From Branchiostoma lanceolatum (Eukaryota > Chordata > Leptocardii > Amphioxiformes > Branchiostomatidae): a stretch of DNA of 64,000 nucleotides. The notes below the pieces were generated by a model. It was not told where the DNA came from, did not search any database, and was given only the letters and a program-made list of their open reading frames with translations. The stretch is from contig NC_089727.1 of the NCBI RefSeq assembly GCF_035083965.1, positions 7,383,501-7,447,500 of the forward strand. Reading direction: 5' to 3'. Shown piece after piece: positions 57,009 to 64,000 of the stretch (positions are counted from its first letter, which is position 1; each line of letters starts with the position of its first letter). The position numbers were made by a program, and so were the translations under genes.

Positions 57009-60000
57009 ATGATAGGTTTAGATTTTCAAGTCTTACTTTACCTGTTTGGCGGTGTTGCTGCAGTGGCTACGCTAGCGGTACGTATGTGTTCAAGTATAAC
57101 GTATATATTTACCAGATATAGCGGTTGCATGTTGTAGATTATACGATATGATGCAGTTGTGGCAAAAAGTTGCGTCAGTTTTGCGATCAGCTGATCAGAG
57201 TACTGCAGAAGAAGTGATTTTTTTTGAGAGCGAACCTAGCCGGTACAAAATACCTGTCGCTGTCCACTGCTTTTGTTTTCAACCTGAAAGTTTTTTCTCA
57301 AGTTTAGCCTTTAGGTTGTGTTTATAAAACGACGTGTAATACCATATATAGTTGAAAGTGCAGTTGTGAGTGCATATAAGCAACGTGGCCAGCCCACTCT
57401 GTAGTTTGATCATTTACTCAAGTTTTGACCTTTAGCATGTGTTTACGATTCGTTACGAAGAGTTGAGGTCAAGACTAATCCTCTATATATATCAGAATAT
57501 GCAGTATCATTCAACGTTGTATCTATGATATATACATGTATCTGGCAGTCATATATTATGCATAATATATGTTACATATATTATCAAATGTGTAATTCTT
57601 AGTCTACAAACCACCATGTATAATCTTAAAGAAGATGAAAAGATTCAACTCAGTCTCAGTGTTTTTAAAGCATGTTTTTACGGCATTTAGTATGTCTTCC
57701 GAGTAGTGCACGTTTTTTATCTCTTTGCCTCGGACTCGGACCCAGTCCTCCAGACTCCTTCTGTGCATGCAGTGCCAGCAAATGTAGGAGGAAGCAAATA
57801 GGTGGTTAAAAGGTGCGCTTGCAGAAATCAAGTCTAAAACACTGAGGAGACTAAGTCGGATCTTTACATCTGCTTGGAGATTAATCCTGGTGAAGTGTTA
57901 AGCCCCTACTAGTATCTCACTGGACCCGCGGCATGTTGGCGGTCTTGCTGCGTCCTAAATTGGATTTTGTGTTAGCCTTGACTTTCTAGTGAGAGAATCA
58001 TGCAAAACGTACAAGAATGACCAGAACATACAAGAATTACTCACAAAGCATAAAATGATTTGTTTTTAATTGATGAAATTCGTTGAGCACTCTCACTCTA
58101 GATCTGTCAGATCGATCCAGGGCTGTCTCCAGGACCCGTCCTTCCGTCCCAGGACGGAAATTTGCTTCTTGGGACGGCAATCCAACCCTTTCTGTCCCGA
58201 AAATATCAATTTCATGAGATAAAACTGATGAAAATGCATTTTTTTCAGCTTAAAATGACAGATTCAACAATAAAAATTTTAAAAAATCGGCTGCCAAACA
58301 ATGAGTGGGACGGAAAAAAATGTAAAGCTGGAGACAGCCCTGGATCGATCAGTGGCAGCAAGGTCACCAACATGCTGCAGGTCCATCGAGATATAGGGGC
58401 TTTACCACTGCACTACCCATCCTTAACGGATGACCCTTTCTTGGTCAGTCAAACTTTGGGCGATAGGCTTTGGAATACTTGTCGAGGAAAGAGACCAAAG
58501 CTGCCTTGGTGCATCGTGTGTGCCCAACCCAGAAGTGCGCCAAGTTTGCCTGACATATAGATAATTTAAACACACAATTAATGATGTCATTGTTATCTCT
58601 TTCTGTGTGTTTTCTGTCCCCATGCCTCCCTCCTGTCCTGATGAGTAGCTTGTGGTAAGTAAACAACAACTTGGTGATCGAGGTTGTGGGCTTTCTAACC
58701 AAACAGATTCCATACTAACCCCCATTTGTTATGTCTTTTGATAGCATTTCTCCAGTTTGTCTGCTGTGTTGTTTTACTAAATCTTCAAATTCTCTTGCTC
58801 TGTTTTCTTCTAATAAGTTCTATATTCATAATTATATTATCCATACTGTCAAACAGCATCAATGAACAATTTGTAAATGTTCCAGAAACTTGACTTGTTT
58901 TGTATGTCCTTTCAACTTTCAAGGCAGAAATTTCCTTTCTGTACAGTGTACTATCTATCTACAAATGTCATAGTCAAACCTTGTCTTCATATATAGTATA
59001 ATGACCAATCAATAGGACTTGAAGAAAACAGTTACTGTTGACAGGTGGCCACAATAGACTGGATTCTTAATGCTTCGGTCAATGGAAAATTGTCTAAGAT
59101 CTTACAATTGACAACAAACGCACAACTTGCCAGTAAACAATTTTCTCCATTTACTCCAGGGTCTGATAATAATGCGCCTGTCATCGTCACCTCCTGACCT
59201 GTCCAGACATGAGACAGAGAAGTACTTCAGCGATCCGTCCAAACCTGGGTCCAAACTCCCCTTCCCCAGCATCCACGACAAACCAACACTCGACCTGTCT
59301 GTTATAGTGCCTTCTTACAATGAAGAGGAAAGATGTAAGTAACACATTTCTATCATGATTTCATATTTTGGGCATGTAAGAAGAGCACAGAAACAAACTG
59401 CACAAGGAGTCCTTTAAGTGTAAGGCTTTGTATATTGGGACCACAAAAAAATCGGCACCCAGAGTTTTCACCACATAGCGACATCACATCTTTGCTCCAT
59501 GAAGGTCGATATGTAATGGGATAGTGTTATCTAAACTTACTGTGTATAGAAAGGACTAGAAAATTGTCTTAAACATTCCAAATGATGGCAAGAAAAGTAA
59601 AGGTAGTACCATAGCCTTTTCGAGGCCGTAGGGGCAGTGGGTTGTTATTCACCGTTTCAAGGGCATGCTATTGGAAGGCAGAGTCCATCCCTCTCCTTCC
59701 ACCACCTTTTACATTTTTTTGTACCGCTCCAACCGAAGTCAGGTAACAATTTTTACACCTGGGTGGAGTGAGGAAGGTCGTTTTAAGTGCCTTTTGCAAG
59801 GACACAAGTCACACAACGTCTTGCCTAGAATTAATACTGGGAATCAAACCCATAACCTCTCGGTCTCTTGTCCACTAGCCTAACCCTCTCATCCATTTGA
59901 CTCTGCCGATGGTACATGTCAAAAAAGAAAGAGATAATAGAAAATGGTAAATTTCACTCAGATCTCAAAATATTGCTGACATGCTTAAGAAATGTTTGTC

Positions 60001-63000
60001 AATGTCACACTTTTTTCCTCCTCAGTACCAGGGATGCTGAAAGAAACAACTGACTTTCTAGAAGACAGGCAGGTATGAAAAGTCTCAGAAGCTTTTATAT
60101 TTAAGGTCAAACTTTATTAAAATGAAACAACAATTATGATGTTGTAACTATTTTATTGTATGTACAGGGCTTGCAATATCTTTATGTCAGCTGTGGTTTT
60201 ACAAAAAAAGGTTGAAATTGCAGAAATAATGTTAACAACTTGCAGTTTGGCTGAAAGAATGATTTTAGTACTAGTATTTAGAGACCTGCTGTGCTTTTAA
60301 CTACATGTATAATCTTAGATGTAACTCTTATATTACGTCAATAAAAGTTAACTTTTATAAACCCTTGCATATATATATATATTGTTTGAATATTAGCATT
60401 GTACATGAATGACACGTTTTTCATTTTCTATTTTTCAGAAAAAACAGCCAAATTTCACCTATGAAGTTATAGTTGTTGATGATGGAAGTAAAGACAAAAC
60501 TACACAGGTAAGTCATGTTGTACAAAAGTACAACAGATCCATTATGAATATGATTATTGTAAATCAATTTGTAGATTATTTCACAGTTACAGCTCATATT
60601 TTCTCACTGCTACATTTGCTAAATTGGAAGATTGCATTTTTTGTCAGAATCTTCAATATGTACCTCCTGTGTCCAACAAATAAGAATATAGATTTCAAGC
60701 AGCAGTTGCTGATGATGCATGCGTGTTTTGCACTTCCAAGATGTGTCAGTAGGGGGCACTCATGACATGCGCTATCTCTCTAGGCTGGCCTGGAGTACAG
60801 CAAAAAGCTGGGAGTGGAGAAAGTCCGAGTTCTGACATTCCACCACAACAGGGGCAAGGGAGGGGCCATCAGACTAGTAAGTCTTGAAGAACTTTTATGG
60901 TTAAAAGAATGTATAAATGTAATATCTTACAGAAAGAAACTTAGTCAAGTTCACATGTTGAAATAAAGTGTGTTCAGTATTGTTCTCATCCATGAAATAA
61001 AATGTTATTTTACAAAAACAGTTCTCAAATACATGTATGCTGTTCACAGATTTAAAACTAGGAAGAATGTAATGATGATTTAGCCATGTTTGATTGAAAC
61101 TAATACTTACATTTGTAGAAAACATGTGTTAAAATGAATAAATGCATAAAATGGTGCTGTGTAGTGTTACATACAGGAATGTACATCTTTTTTGACAATA
61201 GCAAAAGGTATCTTAGATCAAAACAGTGAAAGATGGAGAAATTTTTCTAATCCTAACCATTATGATACTTCAACCAAGTATCATGTGATTAATTCAGGAC
61301 ATTTTATACCATCCATGTGTTCGGAATAAGTTTATAAATCTATTAGGATTATATGTTTATGGATCTATTAGGACTTCAGCCATGTAACCCGTATCTTTGT
61401 TATATTTTATCTGATCCTTACCTCTTACCTCATAACCTCAAAAAGCGGCCAGCTGGCTAATTTGATTTTTCGTGAGTAAATTGTAAAAACCCAAAGGGGC
61501 GAGTACGCCGCTCCCGGGATTCGAACTGTTACAAAATAAAGGCTCAAACAAACAAACAAATAATGGTATTCTCATCACTGCCCATGCATCTTTTAGGGTC
61601 TGTTCAGTGCTCGAGGTAAACAGCTCCTGTTTGCCGATGCCGACGCCGCCACGAGGTTTTCAGACCTGGAGAAGCTGGAAAAGCTATTCAAAGAGATCAA
61701 CAAAGAATCGGTAGGTTGACAAATGTGCTGCTACATATTTCATGGGTTGTAGAACAACTTACAAAACTCCCTATACTTCTATTTTATTTTTTGACATTAT
61801 AAATTTCTTGTTGTTTCCATCAGTGCAATTAATAGTAGAAAAAATTTGTTTGGCTGTTGACTTTATTACATATTCTAACATATGCATGTAGAATACTGTA
61901 AATCTTCAAATGGTTGCAATGGTTTTATTTTCTTGGTTCTCACTGCAAATTCATGCCAGTGTTTTACTATTGTAACAAAAAAATATTGAATTTATAGTCA
62001 ATTTTCAATTCATCACTGATGTGTAACTATCCAGGAATATTCCAATGACGACCAAAATTCTCATCATTTAGATGTACTTTCGAAAAGTACATGTAGTTTG
62101 GAATGATATTACAGAAACATCCACTGAAACTAAGGTAAATGGATTTAGCATTCTACTTAATTATCTTGTACATCTATAAAAGTTATTCATTTTTAGCTAT
62201 ACAAATTTTGATTAAGTTTCTTTCCTTTTTTCCTTTCTAGCATGGCATGGCGATAGTGTGTGGCTCCAGGGCTCACCTCCAAGATGAGGCTGTGGCCAGC
62301 GTAAGTAGACCTTTTTGTGAAAAGAAAGTGAAAGTGAATTCAAAGAAAGTGAAAATGACTTTGTGTTGATAACTTGTGTCTGATTCTGTACATTGAGGTT
62401 TCTGAGAGTGTATCCTAGCGATATGTTATAATTTCAAATATTTTATGATTTTAAGTCTACCTATATTTTGATACAGTAGCTGAGTAGTGATTGTAACTGT
62501 CATTGTCAGTATTACCACCATTATATTCATAAGCCTAATCAAGTACATTGTCTTCAAAAACGACCATAGAACAACAATTCCTACTGTCATACAGTGTTAC
62601 TCTTTATTGTGCTATATTGTTTAACTGAAATGTTTCTGTCCTGTCCCCCAGCGCTCGTTATTCCGTACATTCCTGATGCACGGGTTCCACTTCCTGGTGT
62701 GGTTCCTGTGTGTACGCGGCATCAGGGATACACAGGTCAGTCTTACCGTGTATAAACATGTCATAGGGGACATAGGGAACAGATGCAATGACCTAATCGG
62801 TAGAGTGTTCGCTTTGTACACGGTAGGTCGTGAGTTCGATCCCCGGCCGAGTCATACCAAAGACTTTAGAAATGGCACATACTGCTTTCTCTGCTTTAGC
62901 ACTCAGCATTTGGGAAAAGAATATAACTAGCTCCTTGCTGTAGGGATTGCACAAAGTTGCGTGGCCCCAGAGCTTTTGTCACACATGCACTAATGAATAA

Positions 63001-63135
63001 ACATTTTGCACTGAAAAGTTAGATTTAAGTATGCCTTTCTGACATTTTTTCTTGGTCTTTCCTGCAGTGTGGGTTCAAACTTCTCACCAGAGAAGCAACA
63101 ATACGAGTCTTCTCCAACCTCCACGTGGAAAGATG
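57009..63135 (+). CDS. ALG5: Dolichyl-phosphate beta-glucosyltransferase (ALG5), 9 exons, 3' end beyond window
   Basis: ER membrane GT2-family enzyme that moves glucose from UDP-glucose to dolichyl phosphate for N-glycan precursor assembly. Exons: 57009-57077 (N-terminal TM), 59160-59334, 60026-60072, 60439-60507, 60784-60877, 61597-61710, 62241-62300, 62652-62735, 63068-63135 (phase 2 donor). Landmarks: LSVIVPSYNEEER, FTYEVIVVDDGSKDKT (nucleotide-binding DD), NRGKGGAIRL, LLFADADAATRFSDLEKLEK (DAD metal site), IVCGSRAHL, HGFHFLVWFLCVRGIRDTQ, CGFKLLTREA and LHVERW. About 60-70 C-terminal residues should follow to the right of base 64000. Exon 5 has one C more than the frame allows (CCC at 60840-60842, between LTF and HHNRGKGG), so the printed sequence is frameshifted there. 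Identity is firm; whether the frameshift is real is open. Confidence 0.92.
58110..58350. mobile_element. TIR element ~240 bp in ALG5 intron 1
   Basis: Ends gatcgatccagggctgtctc and gagacagccctggatcgatc are perfect complements. Inside, ccgtcccaggacgg / gggacggaaaaa blocks recur. A looser relative may lie at about 20050-20285. Confidence 0.85.
59690..59890 (-). mobile_element. tRNA-derived SINE-like copy, inverted, ALG5 intron 2
   Basis: Minus-strand reading gives a B-box-like gggtttgattccc, then gtgtccttgcaaaaggcact and tcactccacccaggtgtaaa, the same tail as at 52888-53110. Confidence 0.7.
61350..61560 (+). repeat. Interspersed repeat ending in (caaa)n, ALG5 intron 5
   Basis: Matches 22310-22445 (tattaggact, cttacctcttacctcataacc, aaaagcggcc, ggctcaaacaaacaaac). 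Contains a B-box-like gggattcgaactg at about 61518, so possibly another SINE type. Confidence 0.6.
62780..62995 (+). mobile_element. tRNA-derived SINE-like copy, ALG5 intron 8
   Basis: A-box-like tgacctaatcggtagagtg and B-box-like gagttcgatcccc, 34 bases apart, followed by non-tRNA sequence and a final aatgaataaaca tail. The acceptor stem does not pair, so this is not a functional tRNA gene. Confidence 0.6.
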
Positions 63136-64000
63136 GTAAGTCAAAAGCTATCCTTTCTGTGTCCTTGAACTGCAGTACTAGTCATTACAGATAGAGGGCA
63201 CTGCTGCACAGTATGCTCCAGGGCATCCACATTTTGAACACACTTGTCCATCTTCATTTTATCTTGCTGGAACAGACTTGTGTTTAGAGAGAAAGAGAAG
63301 TGCCCCTGAGATTGCCGATGGAGTTCCTTAATGATTGTAAATTCATCATCTTCATTCCATTCCCATTACCCTAAAGCGATCCTATAATGGCCGTAATATG
63401 TCAACCCAGCCACCCTAATTCTGTGACAAGACCCCCCAATGAATAGTAAAGTATGTGAAGTGTCAGCAAGTTTCTTTTTAACCTTCTCTCTGCTGCCTAA
63501 CCCTATAACCAATGCAAATGTGGTGCCAAATGGATGACTTGGCACGCTGTGGGTTAAATGCACCGGAGCTAGTAAGAGAATTTTATCATTACTCAATGAA
63601 TAGTTGAGTATATGAAGCATCAGCAAGTTTCTTTTTTAAACTTCTCTCTGCTGCCTAACCCTGTGGCCAATACAAATTTGATTCCAAATGGCCACCTTAG
63701 CATGCTGAATGTTAAATGCACTGGGGCTTATAAGAAGAGTTTTGCCATCTACCCCCAAATGAATAATAAAGTACCTATGTGAAGTGTGAGCAAGTTTCTA
63801 CTTAACCTGCCTAACCCTGTTACAAATTTGGTACCAAATTGCTACCTTGGCAGGCTGAGTGTTAAATGCACCAGGGTTTATTAGAAGAATTTTACCATCT
63901 GCCCCCCTCAGGGATTCAAACTACTCCCTGTCAATATGTTCTCCCCCCATCTTTCCGCGAGACATCGTAAACTACCTGTTGACGCAAAATTCCAATATCC
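63136..64000. other. ALG5 intron 9 (continues past window)
   Basis: No further ALG5 exon (expected to start AFDVELLY-like) is visible. The intron carries the tandem array at 63427-63905. Confidence 0.6.
63427..63905. repeat. Three tandem copies of a ~165-bp unit
   Basis: Each unit has cagcaagtttct, ctctgctgcctaacccta-like sequence, caaatttggtaccaaat-like sequence, gttaaatgcacc and agaattttaccatct. A single diverged copy of the ctgctgcctaactctg part lies at about 55408-55490 in EXOSC8 intron 4. Confidence 0.8.

Noticed and set aside
62780-62860. Candidate tRNA gene (A and B boxes)
   Set aside because: Acceptor stem does not pair, and the layout continues into a SINE-like body; no functional cloverleaf.

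Overview
The window is eukaryotic nuclear DNA from an animal, most likely a cephalochordate (amphioxus/lancelet, Branchiostoma-type). The reasons are spliced genes with GT-AG introns, vertebrate-like orthologues (PIBF1/CEP90, EXOSC8, ALG5), a TPR-TIR protein of the kind abundant in amphioxus, and introns full of short inverted-repeat elements. The species assignment is inference. Gene models were built by hand from splice signals, reading phase and remembered family sequences; no database search was possible.

Layout. (1) 1-12 kb: a tandem array of intronless ZIP (SLC39A1/2/3-type) zinc transporters. One is cut by the left edge (1-975) and one is complete (7791-8780). Between them lie duplicated 5' and 3' flanks with no coding sequence, which look like the remains of a third copy. 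Foldback elements and palindromic arrays fill the spacer. (2) 12-26 kb, minus strand: a complete 17-exon PIBF1 gene coding for 776 residues, close to the human length of about 757, with repeat-rich introns. (3) 27.6-36.5 kb: two rolling-stone-like membrane protein genes in inverted, tail-to-tail orientation. They flank a minus-strand gene that fuses a TTC22-like TPR region to a C-terminal TIR domain. The second rolling-stone copy has a 5-nt deletion in its first exon. (4) 37.4-42.3 kb, minus strand: a four-exon class A GPCR whose first intron carries a 127-bp satellite element, also found inverted in PIBF1 intron 1. (5) 46.7-49.3 kb, plus strand: a single-exon LRR receptor with a long cytoplasmic tail of repeated YEDV and proline-rich motifs, plus a decayed extra repeat after the stop. 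(6) 51.6-64 kb: EXOSC8 (minus, complete, 275 residues) and ALG5 (plus, cut by the right edge) in divergent head-to-head arrangement over a gap of about 390 bp. The same arrangement exists in human 13q13. ALG5 exon 5 has one extra C relative to the expected frame.

The genes have mixed roles: zinc uptake, centriolar satellite/cilium assembly, innate-immune-type signalling, RNA exosome structure and ER N-glycan precursor synthesis. There is no operon-like logic. The functional groupings visible are the divergent EXOSC8/ALG5 pair and the local gene duplications. The rest is intron or intergenic DNA dominated by MITE-like inverted repeats, tRNA-derived SINE-like copies, minisatellites and microsatellites.
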